Source: Treponema sp. UBA3813 (GTDB lineage Bacteria; Spirochaetota; Spirochaetia; Treponematales; Treponemataceae). Taken from it: DNA of 64,000 nt. The DNA lies in the NCBI GenBank assembly GCA_002368605.1, contig DFEB01000038.1:1-64000 (forward strand), read 5' to 3'. The translations under genes were made by a program, and so were the position numbers. Positions 1 through 7,821 of this stretch are shown here, in pieces. The notes under the pieces are model-generated. The model did no database searches, was not told the origin of the DNA, and saw only the letters and a program-made list of their open reading frames with translations. Positions within the stretch are counted from its first letter, which is position 1. Each line of letters starts with the position of its first letter.

Positions 1-800
1 TCATTGATGAGCGCACCAAAATCGAAGACAAACAGCTGCGCGGAATGATTTCCAAAAAAGAAACTGTTGTCCGTCAGGCAAAAAAAGAAATCCTTGACCC
101 AGTCTGGAAGTCAATCATGGAAAACAAGGAATATTCCCTTGAGGAGCGCAACATTTATCTTCTCATGACCGAAAAATTCCTTAATCGGCTTTCTCTCATG
201 AATTGGTACATCATCTTGAAATTCTTCAAGGATAAAGAGGCTTTCACTCAGATTAACATCGCAATCCGCCATCTTCTTCAGATTTATATGGAGAAATCTC
301 GTGTTGCAGAGTATATTTCAATCCTTCTTATGGAACTTGCTCTTAATGCCGAAAACCAGAATCTCAAAAAAGAAGCGAAAGTTCTCTATAATGGTGTGGA
401 TGACCTCGACGCATTGCTTTTTGACCCAGAAGTTCGCTCAAAAATCATAGCAGAACTCAAACGCAAGCACGAACTTGTTTCACTGTCATGGAAATTAGGC
501 GGTGGCTCAACGGCTATCGGTAAGCAGGGGCGCTTGCAGATTATGGTCCTTAACAAAAGTGACGAAAATCAGGAAGCTAAGGCAAACATTGAGGATAAAA
601 TGGCTGCCGATACAAACAAACGCTCCCTTATCGATTTTTACCGTGAAATTCCAGACGGTCAGGGCAGCACGGATTTGGGCTTGTACTATCTTTCTTACCT
701 TGACGATGCCTGTAAAAAACTCAATGTCAAATTCGAGTCTATCGTTAATGAATTCGCTAATCAGGATTTGACGGTTATCAACTTAATTTTCAATTTTTAA
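1..800 (+). CDS. Conserved protein of unknown function, 5' truncated by window edge
   Basis: The reading frame is open from base 3, so the N-terminus lies outside the window; about 265 residues are visible. A Met codon at 45 is in frame, but codons continue upstream without a stop, so I treat the gene as partial. There is no signal peptide or membrane segment. The visible part is mostly charged helix, then a Gly-rich segment (LGGGSTAIGKQGRLQ, near two thirds of the visible length) and a C-terminal helix (LGLYYLSYLDDACKKL). I do not recognise the family; it looks like a cytosolic spirochaetal protein. The next gene starts 2 bp after the stop, so the two are probably co-transcribed. Confidence 0.6.
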   Translation, partial: IDERTKIEDKQLRGMISKKETVVRQAKKEILDPVWKSIMENKEYSLEERNIYLLMTEKFLNRLSLMNWYIILKFFKDKEAFTQINIAIRHLLQIYMEKSRVAEYISILLMELALNAENQNLKKEAKVLYNGVDDLDALLFDPEVRSKIIAELKRKHELVSLSWKLGGGSTAIGKQGRLQIMVLNKSDENQEAKANIEDKMAADTNKRSLIDFYREIPDGQGSTDLGLYYLSYLDDACKKLNVKFESIVNEFANQDLTVINLIFNF

Positions 801-802
801 CC

Positions 803-1441
803 GTGCGTCATTCAGTTTTTTTCTGTTTCATTGCGCTTTTTTCTTTTTCTCTTTTTTCATGTGCAGAAAGCGAGGCCGATGTTGTATCTGCATCCGCTAC
901 GGTAGTTTTTGATTATTCTGACAGTGAATCGCTTCCTTCCGTTCGCCTTGCCGTTTTTGTTCAGGTTACGAGCGACATACAGAGAGCGGATAATTTTACG
1001 ATTTCAAATACTGAATCAGGCTATACATGGTCAGTTGCCAAACCTGGAATTTTCACAGGCCTGAATAAAAGCTATGCTTATTCTTTGAATCTAAATGTAC
1101 CTGAAGGCGATTCTCTTCCGACTGGAGAATATATGCTTTTGTATAAAGATGCAGCTGGCAGTGAGGATTCGATCCGTTTTTCGGTAAATTACGATAAAGA
1201 GCTGCTTTCGGCAAATTCCACTGCTTGCAAAAAAATTCTCTCCAATGTTACGGAGAATGTTGCTGTTTACGATGCATCTGGCGAGCTTCTTTTTATGGGA
1301 AAGGCAAAAAGTTCGTGGAAAAATAATGATGCGATTCTCAGAGACTACAAACTTGCCCGTACTAAACGAATTTGTTATGTCGCACCAGGAAACAGTATTA
1401 TCTGTATGATGCCGGCAGAAAACTTGAAAACGGAAAACTGA
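803..1441 (+). CDS. Putative lipoprotein, unknown function
   Basis: A 212-residue protein with a GTG start 2 bp after the previous stop. The N-terminus is a lipoprotein signal: a short basic start, a Phe-rich hydrophobic core, then SFSLFSC with the lipobox Cys near residue 20. The mature part is Ser/Ala-rich and predicted beta, with no motif I know. The last codons (NLKTEN) are read from a 14-nt direct repeat at the gene end (see repeat at 1424-1458). It may be transcribed with the preceding gene and with trmB 28 bp downstream. Envelope location is well supported; function is unknown. Confidence 0.65.
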   Translation: MRHSVFFCFIALFSFSLFSCAESEADVVSASATVVFDYSDSESLPSVRLAVFVQVTSDIQRADNFTISNTESGYTWSVAKPGIFTGLNKSYAYSLNLNVPEGDSLPTGEYMLLYKDAAGSEDSIRFSVNYDKELLSANSTACKKILSNVTENVAVYDASGELLFMGKAKSSWKNNDAILRDYKLARTKRICYVAPGNSIICMMPAENLKTEN

Positions 1442-1458
1442 AAGTTGAAAACGGAAAA
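1424..1458. repeat. Direct repeat at end of lipoprotein gene
   Basis: TTGAAAACGGAAAA occurs at 1424-1437 and again at 1445-1458, separated by CTGAAAG. The first copy encodes the end of the lipoprotein ORF and the second lies in the trmB leader. Low-complexity repeats of this kind are frequent in intergenic DNA. Confidence 0.7.
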
Positions 1459-1469
1459 AAGGTATTAAA

Positions 1470-2183
1470 ATGAGTGACGATAATAACAATAATGAAATAG
1501 TTCGAAAATCCGACGGAATTCATCGGGAGATACACACATTCGTCCTCCGTCAGGGGCATTTTACGGCCAGTGAGCGAAAGGCTTACGAGGAGCTTCATGA
1601 CCAATTCTGCCTTCCTTATTCAGAAGAAAAGCTTGATTTTGAGAAAATCTTCGGAAATAAAAATCCTGTGGTGGTCGAAATAGGCTTCGGCATGGGAAAG
1701 GCCACCGCAATCATTGCCAGTGAAAATCCAAATATCAATTACATAGGAATTGAAGTCCACAAACCAGGCGTTGGAAAACTTCTTGGTGAAATCAGTGACC
1801 GGGGACTTAAAAATCTCAGGATTATTGAGTATGACGCTATGGAAGTGCTTAAAAATCAACTCACTGACCAAAGCGTCTCTGCCTTCCACATTTTCTTTCC
1901 AGATCCCTGGCAGAAAAAGCGCCATTTCAAGCGCCGACTGATTCAGCGCCCCCGCACTGACCTAATGACACAAAAGCTCATAAAAGGCGGCTATCTCTAT
2001 TTTGTGACCGACTGGCTTCCTTATGCAGAGTTCGGCATGGAGCAACTGACGGCGACTGAGGGACTTAAAAATCGCTACCAAGGCTATGCTCCACACCAGG
2101 AATGGAGGCCTGAGACGAGATTCGAGCAGAAAGGCATTGACGCAAACCGTGTCATCAACGAAATGATGTTTGAAAGAATTTGA
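1470..2183 (+). CDS. trmB: tRNA (guanine-N7-)-methyltransferase TrmB
   Basis: A 237-residue class I methyltransferase that makes m7G46 in the variable loop of tRNAs using S-adenosylmethionine. The SAM-binding motif EIGFGMGKAT is at about residues 70-79, IGIEVHKPG near 92-100, and the family signature FPDPWQKKRH at 143-152, followed by the basic RRLIQRP segment. The length is close to the usual bacterial TrmB with a modest N-terminal extension. The ATG at 1470 follows a weak purine-rich site (AAAAAAGG). The stop codon is the first part of the inverted 10-nt repeat array at 2182-2251. Confidence 0.93.
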   Translation: MSDDNNNNEIVRKSDGIHREIHTFVLRQGHFTASERKAYEELHDQFCLPYSEEKLDFEKIFGNKNPVVVEIGFGMGKATAIIASENPNINYIGIEVHKPGVGKLLGEISDRGLKNLRIIEYDAMEVLKNQLTDQSVSAFHIFFPDPWQKKRHFKRRLIQRPRTDLMTQKLIKGGYLYFVTDWLPYAEFGMEQLTATEGLKNRYQGYAPHQEWRPETRFEQKGIDANRVINEMMFERI

Positions 2184-2251
2184 TGCGGATGGCACTGATT
2201 AACGCAGATGGCCAAACAATAAATCTGTGTGTATCTGCGTATATCTGCGTC
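2182..2251. repeat. Inverted array of 10-nt units (copy 1)
   Basis: Three units of the form ATGCGGATGG / CACTGATTA / ACGCAGATGG are followed by an 11-nt spacer and three units in the opposite sense (ATCTGTGTGT, ATCTGCGTAT, ATCTGCGTCT). Unit spacing is about 10 nt, one helical turn. The same architecture recurs at 44268-44331. It begins in the trmB stop codon and ends 21 nt before the ligA start. Confidence 0.75.
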
Positions 2252-2271
2252 TGATAAAAAAAGGATTACCT

Positions 2272-4215
2272 ATGGCAGATTTATTTGACATTGACGAATC
2301 GGCTCGAATCAGCGAGCTTGCGACACTCATCAAAAAATATCAGGACTCATACTACAACGGCGAGGGAGAAATTTCCGACGCAGAATTCGACAGGCTCTGG
2401 GATGAGCTGAAATCCCTTGACCCGAATAATCCTGTCTTGCAAAGGGTCGGAGCCGACAGCGGAAACTTTGCAAAAATCCGCCACATTATGCCTATGGGAA
2501 GCCAGGAAAAGGCGGCGAACCCGGAACAATTTTTGGCATGGGCAAAAAATCACGCTTACGATGAATATCTGGTTGAGTACAAACTGGACGGAGCATCTTT
2601 GGAACTTCAATATGTTCACGGCGAGCTTATGAGGGCTGTTACCCGCGGCGACGGAACGATTGGAGACGACATCACGGCCAACGCAAAAAAAATGCAGGGC
2701 GTTCAGGCAGCCCTCTTTGATTGTGAACACAAAAAAATCGATTTTACGGGCGGAATTCGCGGCGAAGTTATTATGAGCCACACCGTCCACGAAAAATTCT
2801 ATTCCGACAAGGCAAACTGCCGTAATGCCGCCAACGGTCTCATGAAGAGAAAGGACGGAAGCGGAAGCGAAAATCTCCTTCTTATGACTTATGATGCCCT
2901 TGCCACGGAAGGGGAAAGTCCTTTTTCAGACGAAGAGGGAAAAATCAGCTGGCTTAAAAGCATGGGCTTTAAGACTTCTCCATTAAAAATCTGCAAAAGC
3001 GCGGAAGATGTAATTTCTTATCGGGCAGAAGTAATGGAAGAGCGAAAAAGCCTTGACTACGACATCGACGGTCTTGTCATAAAAGAGAGACGGATTGATT
3101 TGGCAGACGCAAGCCGCGCCCGCCCTGACCGGCAGATTGCATTTAAATTTTCCCTTGAAGAGGCAGTCTCTGTCTTGCGCGAGGTTGAGTGGAGCGAGTC
3201 GGGCGCGACCTACACCCCGGTGGCTATTTTTGACGAAGTTCAGCTAAACGGAACCACTGTTCAGCGCGCTTCCCTTGCAAATCCCGACACCATGCGCTCT
3301 CTGGGAGTCAAAATCGGAAGCAAGGTTGTGGTCGTAAAGCGTGGAGAAATCATTCCCAAAATCGAAAGCGTTCTGCCTGAGGAAGAAGGGCAGAAAACAA
3401 GCGCTATTATTTTCCCCAGTACCTGCGCTGTCTGCGGAAGTCCACTTCGGGACGAGGGAAGCCGGCTTTTCTGCCCAAATAAATCCTGCGAGAAGAGAGT
3501 GCTGCACCAGCTTCAAAAATGGGTTGGCGTGGTAGATATCCGCGACTTCGGCGACACTCTTTTGCGCTCCCTTTTTAAAAATAAGGAAGTTTCTTCAATT
3601 TCAGACATTTACTCCCTTACGACAGAAAGCCTTGTCCCTTATTTTTTAAACGAAGAGTCAATAGAAAGCCAGAAAGATTCCCTTGGCGCAAAAAAAGTCT
3701 ATGAGAGCATACAAAATCACCGCAGAATGGCACTTGCTGTCTTTATCGCGGGCTTTGACATTGAGGGAATGGGCGAAACCATGGTACAAAAACTCATTGA
3801 CGCTGGCTTCAATTCTCTCGAAAAACTCCTTTCTGCCAGCGAAGAAGAAATTGCCGCCGTCTACGGCTTTGCCGAAATCACCGCCAAAATCTTTGTGGAA
3901 GGGCTGGCTGAAAACGCCGAGGAAATGCGCTCCCTTGTGGCAAATGGCATTATTCAAATCGAGGAAATCGGTGGCGGAGCCCTGAGCGGAAAATCATTCT
4001 GTTTTACAGGCGAGCTTCGCACTATGAAAAGGACTGACGCTGAGGCTATGGTCAAAAAAGCGGGAGGCAGCTGCAAATCTTCCGTTACAAAAGACCTGAG
4101 CTACCTGGTTACCAACGACACGGAAAGCGGCTCCAGCAAGAATGTTAAAGCCGCCAAATTCGGAATTCCTATTATCAATGAAGAGGAATTCCTTCGCTTA
4201 GTGAACGGAAGTTAA
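2272..4215 (+). CDS. ligA: NAD-dependent DNA ligase LigA
   Basis: A 647-residue protein. It seals nicks using NAD+ in replication and repair. Domain order: the Ia domain (SYYNGEGEISDAEFDRLW, near 26-43) for NMN binding; the adenylation domain with the nucleophile Lys104 in EYKLDGASL and the RGDG motif soon after; an OB fold; a zinc finger with four Cys starting near 385 (CAVCG, then CPNKSC); HhH repeats; and a C-terminal BRCT domain (GKSFCFTGEL). I chose the ATG at 2272 because AAGGATT precedes it at a normal distance; the upstream in-frame GTG at 2227 lies inside the repeat array. The gene end overlaps the convergent M23 gene by 4 bp. Confidence 0.96.
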   Translation: MADLFDIDESARISELATLIKKYQDSYYNGEGEISDAEFDRLWDELKSLDPNNPVLQRVGADSGNFAKIRHIMPMGSQEKAANPEQFLAWAKNHAYDEYLVEYKLDGASLELQYVHGELMRAVTRGDGTIGDDITANAKKMQGVQAALFDCEHKKIDFTGGIRGEVIMSHTVHEKFYSDKANCRNAANGLMKRKDGSGSENLLLMTYDALATEGESPFSDEEGKISWLKSMGFKTSPLKICKSAEDVISYRAEVMEERKSLDYDIDGLVIKERRIDLADASRARPDRQIAFKFSLEEAVSVLREVEWSESGATYTPVAIFDEVQLNGTTVQRASLANPDTMRSLGVKIGSKVVVVKRGEIIPKIESVLPEEEGQKTSAIIFPSTCAVCGSPLRDEGSRLFCPNKSCEKRVLHQLQKWVGVVDIRDFGDTLLRSLFKNKEVSSISDIYSLTTESLVPYFLNEESIESQKDSLGAKKVYESIQNHRRMALAVFIAGFDIEGMGETMVQKLIDAGFNSLEKLLSASEEEIAAVYGFAEITAKIFVEGLAENAEEMRSLVANGIIQIEEIGGGALSGKSFCFTGELRTMKRTDAEAMVKKAGGSCKSSVTKDLSYLVTNDTESGSSKNVKAAKFGIPIINEEEFLRLVNGS

Positions 4216-5228
4216 TTTTTCTTTTTGCCTGCCTCTTCTTTAAAGGTAAAATCACTTACGAAAAAGTCCGGGCTTACGGCTTCCATGTTTAATCTCATTT
4301 CCCAGTGCAGGTGAGGACCTGTGGCAAGGCCAGTGGCCCCTGAAAGCCCGATAAGTTCTCCCTGTTTTACCATCTGCCCGACTTCGACTTTAAGCTCGCT
4401 CATGTGATAGTAAAGGGAATAAAGGCCGGGAAGATGCTCAATGCAGATGCTCCATCCTGTGGAAATCCTGTCTTCTGCCATAACGACCTTTCCGCCGGCG
4501 CAGGCACGGACTTCGCTTCCAGTGGGAACTCCGTAGTCGATTCCGTAGTGCAGGCTTGTGGAAGATTTTCCGTTGTTGTATGCGTAAATACGGCGGTCCC
4601 CGAAGAAAGAAGTTCGCCGTGTAGCTGGATTCGGCGGATTAAAAGCGGCGTCAAAATATATTGCGTCTGCGTTTTTTGTGTCCAGAATCTTGTTGAGTCG
4701 GTTGATTTGATCCATGCGCTCAGAAGAGACATTTGTTTTGATTGCCGTGTTTGACGCGTTGAGGGGAATGGTCTCCGAGACGAATTCTTTTTCGATGATT
4801 TTTACGGGAAGGGAGATTTTGTTTTCTTCCCCAAGGACCGAAAATTTAATTTCTGCTGAATAGTCTCCGGTTTTTGCGTAAGTTGAAAGAGGAGCGCCTG
4901 AAAGCAGCACCGAGCGAAGAAGTTTTTTTGTCTTGTTTTCTTCTATTTTGTAAAAAAGTGATTTTGAAGTCGCCTTTTCGTTAAGATTTCCATCCTCTTT
5001 AACTCGGAATATTTCAAGACTGCCTGATTCCTTTGCAGCGGGAAGAGATTTGATGAAATTTTTGTTTTTTGACTCAAAGCAAAGGCGTATAAAGACCGCA
5101 TCTCCCGGCTGGACGCTTTCAGGATAGTAGGCCGTGAGCGTGTAATTTTTATAATCAAATGCTTTTGAAAGAGAAAAAGCAGAGAAAGCAAAAAGCGCAA
5201 GAAATATAGAAAGAATATTTTTTTTCAT
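4212..5228 (-). CDS. M23-family metallopeptidase (LytM domain), exported
   Basis: A 338-residue protein with an N-terminal signal peptide (about residues 1-23), a middle beta-rich region, and a C-terminal M23 zinc peptidase domain. The ligand and catalytic residues are visible: H227 and D231 in HYGIDYG, H275 in YYHMS, and the HLH motif with H308. Such enzymes cut peptide crosslinks in peptidoglycan, or recruit amidases; here all the metal ligands are present, so activity is likely. It acts in the periplasm. An extended -10 (TGC-TATACT) ends 6 nt before the ATG, predicting a leaderless mRNA. Confidence 0.88.
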   Translation of the reverse strand: MKKNILSIFLALFAFSAFSLSKAFDYKNYTLTAYYPESVQPGDAVFIRLCFESKNKNFIKSLPAAKESGSLEIFRVKEDGNLNEKATSKSLFYKIEENKTKKLLRSVLLSGAPLSTYAKTGDYSAEIKFSVLGEENKISLPVKIIEKEFVSETIPLNASNTAIKTNVSSERMDQINRLNKILDTKNADAIYFDAAFNPPNPATRRTSFFGDRRIYAYNNGKSSTSLHYGIDYGVPTGSEVRACAGGKVVMAEDRISTGWSICIEHLPGLYSLYYHMSELKVEVGQMVKQGELIGLSGATGLATGPHLHWEMRLNMEAVSPDFFVSDFTFKEEAGKKKN

Positions 5229-5234
5229 AAGAGA

Positions 5235-5243
5235 AGTATAGCA
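5235..5243 (-). promoter_or_regulatory. Extended -10 promoter of the M23 gene, leaderless geometry
   Basis: On the minus strand TGC-TATACT is followed by exactly 6 nt and then the ATG at 5228, so the expected start of transcription is the A of the start codon. No Shine-Dalgarno sequence is present. Confidence 0.5.
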
Positions 5244-5277
5244 CAGAAACTTGAAATTAGGAATTAGCGATTAGCAA

Positions 5278-5997
5278 TCAGCATTTTACTATCATAACGG
5301 AAAGGTATGACGCTTTTATGTCTTCTTCTGTCATGGCGGCGATTTCTTTGCCTCGGAAGATTTTTTCGTCTTGGCAGCTGGCTTTTTGAATCAGCGTGGC
5401 ATTTTGAATCATGTCCAGCTTCTCCAAAATCGAGATAATTTCCTTTAGGTGGCGGCCCATTTTCATTAAGACTTTTGTGCCCTCGTCTTTTAAGGCGGAT
5501 TTTAGCTTTCCTTGTGAGAAAAATGCGTCTCCCGGAATTACGGTGAGTTTTTCATCCCTGTCGCAAAGAGAAATTTCACTGGAAGCGGCGGCGGCAGAAA
5601 ATGAGTTTACCCCGGAAATAAATTTGACTTCAAATCCGGCCTTCTGTATAAGGCGGACAGTGCGGGCGGCAGTGGAGTAGAGGGAAACATCGCCGATGGA
5701 GAGCATGACCACAGATTTTCCTTCCTGTAAGAATTTCAGGCAGTCAGAAGCGACTTTCCCATATTCGGCGGCGGATTTTTCCTTGTCGTCCGTCATGGAA
5801 AAGCGGCAGGGAATGAGCGATTTTCGGGAAAGGTCTAGTCCTGAGATTTGGGAAATTGAGTGGAGGGCGATGGTGTTTTTTTCGCTTTCCGGGAAGAAAA
5901 TCGCGTCACATTCACGCAGAACTCGAATGGCCTCAAATGTAATCTGTTCTGGATTTCCCGCTCCGGTGCTAACGGCATAAAAGATTCCTTTTTTCAT
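5278..5997 (-). CDS. cbiL: Precorrin-2/cobalt-factor-2 C20-methyltransferase-like (CbiL/CobI)
   Basis: A 239-residue tetrapyrrole methylase-fold protein. Family features are the N-terminal YAVSTGAGNPEQITFEA segment, the SIGDVSLYSTAARTV motif that shapes the SAM pocket, and the ISGVNSFSAAAA segment. These match the C20-methyltransferases that add a methyl group to precorrin-2 (aerobic) or cobalt-factor II (anaerobic) during cobalamin synthesis. No other cobalamin gene is in the window, so this is an isolated pathway gene here. A related methylase of other specificity is possible. It is divergent from the PTS-like gene. Confidence 0.8.
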   Translation of the reverse strand: MKKGIFYAVSTGAGNPEQITFEAIRVLRECDAIFFPESEKNTIALHSISQISGLDLSRKSLIPCRFSMTDDKEKSAAEYGKVASDCLKFLQEGKSVVMLSIGDVSLYSTAARTVRLIQKAGFEVKFISGVNSFSAAAASSEISLCDRDEKLTVIPGDAFFSQGKLKSALKDEGTKVLMKMGRHLKEIISILEKLDMIQNATLIQKASCQDEKIFRGKEIAAMTEEDIKASYLSVMIVKC

Positions 5998-6218
5998 AAT
6001 TTATAGTAGCATATTTTCTAGTTTTCTGTTACATTTTCTGACATATTTAATCAGATGTTACGGTTTTGATGACTGATGACAGACTCGCCGCTTCTTTTAA
6101 GATTCATGCGTACTGTCTAACGGGTTCACGAAGGCTCCTAGGTCTACATCAGAAGTGACTCAATGAAAAATCCAATTTTTTTATTCTCTCACAAGGTTCT
6201 TTTGAACAAGGAGTTCGT
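5998..6218 (+). promoter_or_regulatory. Intergenic leader upstream of the PTS IIC-like gene
   Basis: About 220 bp without a gene. It contains a complementary pair GACAG...CTGTC (near 6080 and 6115), a small GTTC-TTTT-GAAC hairpin close to the start, and a good ribosome site (AAGGAG) for the gene at 6219. I do not recognise a known riboswitch class. Confidence 0.3.
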
Positions 6219-7283
6219 ATGAACAAGTATGTCAAGCGTTATCTTATTGACGCTCTCAGCGGTATGGCTCAGGGACTTTTTGCTTCCCTCTTAATCGGAA
6301 CAATCATCAAGACTTTGGGGCAGCAGCTCCTTCGATTGGGAACAAATCCTGTCTTTCAGTTTTTAGTCGATGCGGGAAACTTTGCCACGGACGGTCATGT
6401 CGTCGGCGCGGCAATGGCTGTGGGTATCGGTTTTGCAATGCAGCTTCCTGCCCTGGTTCTTTTTTCACTGGTCGCGGTCGGCAGTGCGGCAAATGTGACT
6501 GGCGGGGCGGGCGGTCCTTTGGCTGTCCTCGTGATTGCAGTTGCGGCAGCAGAGCTTGGTAACTTGGTCAGCAAAAAAACAAAGGTTGACATCATCGTCA
6601 CTCCTTTGGTGACTATTCTTTCAGGTGCTCTTCTCACGGTTCTTTTTGCCCGCTATATCGGTCTTGCGGCTTCTTCAATCGGAAATATCATTGTTTGGGC
6701 GACAAAACTTCATCCTTTCGTAATGGGAATCATCATTTCTGTTCTCGTGGGAATCGTCCTCACTCTCCCTATTTCTTCTGCGGCAATCTGTGCGGCTCTC
6801 GGTTTGGTAGGCTTGGCGGGCGGGGCTGCTGTGGCCGGCTGTTCTGCCCAAATGGTGGGCTTTGCAGTCCTTTCATTCCGCGAAAACGGTTGGGGCGGCA
6901 TTCTTTCTCAGGGCTTGGGAACGAGCATGCTCCAGATGCCGAATATCATCAAAAATCCGAAAATCTGGATTCCGCCTACGCTTGCCTCGGCAATCACCGG
7001 CCCGATTGCAACCTGCCTTTTCAAAATGGAAATGAACGGCGCGGCTGTCTCTAGCGGCATGGGAACCTGCGGCCTTGTAGGCCAGATTGGCGTGATTGCA
7101 GGCTGGTACTCACCCAGCGAGGCGGCTCTTGCCCACGGAGCGGCTGCAATTTCCCCGTCAGCATTCGACTGGATTGGCCTTATCCTGGTCTGCTTTATCC
7201 TCCCCGGCCTTTTAAGCTGGGCCTTCGGCCTCCTCCTCCGCAAAATCGGCTGGATTAAAGAAGGTGATCTCACGCTTGAGTAG
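6219..7283 (+). CDS. PTS EIIC-type integral membrane protein, PfoR-like
   Basis: A 354-residue, very hydrophobic protein rich in Gly and Ala with about 9-10 membrane segments; it matches the PTS_EIIC_2 family, which includes the Clostridium perfringens PfoR protein. Signatures seen: DALSGMAQGLFASLLIGTI at the N-terminus, a central TPLVTILSGALL, and a C-terminal MNGAAVSSGMGTCGLVGQIG loop. No EIIA or EIIB domain is fused or nearby, so sugar phosphorylation is not supported; transport or regulation of an unknown small molecule is the fair inference. AAGGAG lies upstream of the ATG. It is followed by an 8-bp hairpin (7285-7307) and the long hairpin at 7317-7408. Confidence 0.8.
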   Translation: MNKYVKRYLIDALSGMAQGLFASLLIGTIIKTLGQQLLRLGTNPVFQFLVDAGNFATDGHVVGAAMAVGIGFAMQLPALVLFSLVAVGSAANVTGGAGGPLAVLVIAVAAAELGNLVSKKTKVDIIVTPLVTILSGALLTVLFARYIGLAASSIGNIIVWATKLHPFVMGIIISVLVGIVLTLPISSAAICAALGLVGLAGGAAVAGCSAQMVGFAVLSFRENGWGGILSQGLGTSMLQMPNIIKNPKIWIPPTLASAITGPIATCLFKMEMNGAAVSSGMGTCGLVGQIGVIAGWYSPSEAALAHGAAAISPSAFDWIGLILVCFILPGLLSWAFGLLLRKIGWIKEGDLTLE

Positions 7284-7284
7284 A

Positions 7285-7307
7285 ACACATGTGATGTTTA
7301 CATGTGT
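7285..7307 (+). terminator. Hairpin after the PTS IIC-like gene
   Basis: A perfect 8-bp inverted repeat (ACACATGT ... ACATGTGT) with a 7-nt loop, two bases after the stop. It lacks a T-run, so it may protect the 3' end rather than terminate. Confidence 0.4.
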
Positions 7308-7316
7308 AAGCTAATG

Positions 7317-7408
7317 CAAAAACAGGCGGAAGCGGGGTTCTGAAAAAAAGTCGCTTGAACTTGTTCACCGCGACTTTTTTTCAGGTTCACGCTGGGAGCC
7401 TGTTTTTG
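7317..7408 (+). terminator. Long nested hairpin, element A (structured terminator family)
   Basis: An outer stem CAAAAACAGGC/GCCTGTTTTTG, a second stem AGCG/CGCT, a long third stem TGAAAAAAAGTCGC/GCGACTTTTTTTCA, and an apical stem TGAAC-TT-GTTCA. The layout and the unpaired segments GGTTCTGA and CAGGTTCA are shared with the element at 22004-22099, with compensatory changes in three stems. It ends in a T-run and lies between two plus-strand genes. Confidence 0.7.
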
Positions 7409-7423
7409 TTTTAGGGAAATAAT

Positions 7424-7452
7424 TTGTAAAAATCGGCATGTGGTGTTATAAT
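7424..7452 (+). promoter_or_regulatory. Promoter of the FHA gene (near-leaderless)
   Basis: TTGTAA at 7424-7429, 17-nt spacer, TATAAT at 7447-7452. The ATG follows 8 nt after the -10, and no ribosome-binding site fits between. Confidence 0.65.
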
Positions 7453-7460
7453 CAAGCCAT

Positions 7461-7808
7461 ATGGCAAATGATACAACTATCGCGACGACGAGCCCAATCG
7501 GACAGCACTTGGAAAAGGTAGCTGAGGGTGCGCCTGTCTCTTATTTAATGTTCAATCAAAAGAAGATTAATCTTGTGGCGAAGATGACAATCGGCCGTTC
7601 AACTGAATGTTCCATTGTCATCGATAACAAACTGGCCAGCCGTCAGCATGCGACCATTCAGAAAATCCGTGACGCTTACTTTTTGAAAGACGAAAAAAGC
7701 ACAAACGGCACTTTCTTGAACGGTCATCGCATTCCGCCGGATAAGTATGTCAAGCTCAATCCTGGCGACAAAATCACGATAGGCGCAACGACACTGGTAA
7801 TGTCTTAA
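7461..7808 (+). CDS. FHA-domain protein
   Basis: A 115-residue protein that is almost entirely one forkhead-associated domain, a phosphothreonine-binding fold. The canonical residues are present: GRS near 56-58, the SRQHA motif, and STNGTFLNG. There is no second domain, so it is an adaptor that should dock onto a phosphorylated partner. It lies just upstream of a metallophosphatase and a Ser/Thr kinase gene, which suggests that the kinase or one of its substrates is the partner. It has a promoter of its own, whose -10 ends 8 nt before the ATG. The downstream gene starts 13 bp after the stop. Confidence 0.9.
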   Translation: MANDTTIATTSPIGQHLEKVAEGAPVSYLMFNQKKINLVAKMTIGRSTECSIVIDNKLASRQHATIQKIRDAYFLKDEKSTNGTFLNGHRIPPDKYVKLNPGDKITIGATTLVMS

Positions 7809-7821
7809 AACAGGGACGCCC

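Noticed and set aside
502..771. Overlapping plus-strand frame in the first gene
   Set aside because: Fully inside the real gene in another frame; composition is not protein-like.
2227..2271. Upstream GTG start for ligA
   Set aside because: It lies inside the inverted repeat array and has no ribosome site; the ATG at 2272 has AAGGATT at the right distance.
5998..6218. Known riboswitch upstream of the PTS-like gene
   Set aside because: I compared the leader by eye with TPP, cobalamin, SAM, c-di-GMP, fluoride, Mg and lysine consensus features and none fits.
6395..7288. Antisense open frames within the PTS IIC-like gene
   Set aside because: They are shadows of a Gly/Ala-rich coding sequence, with no ribosome sites and low-complexity Arg/Pro products.
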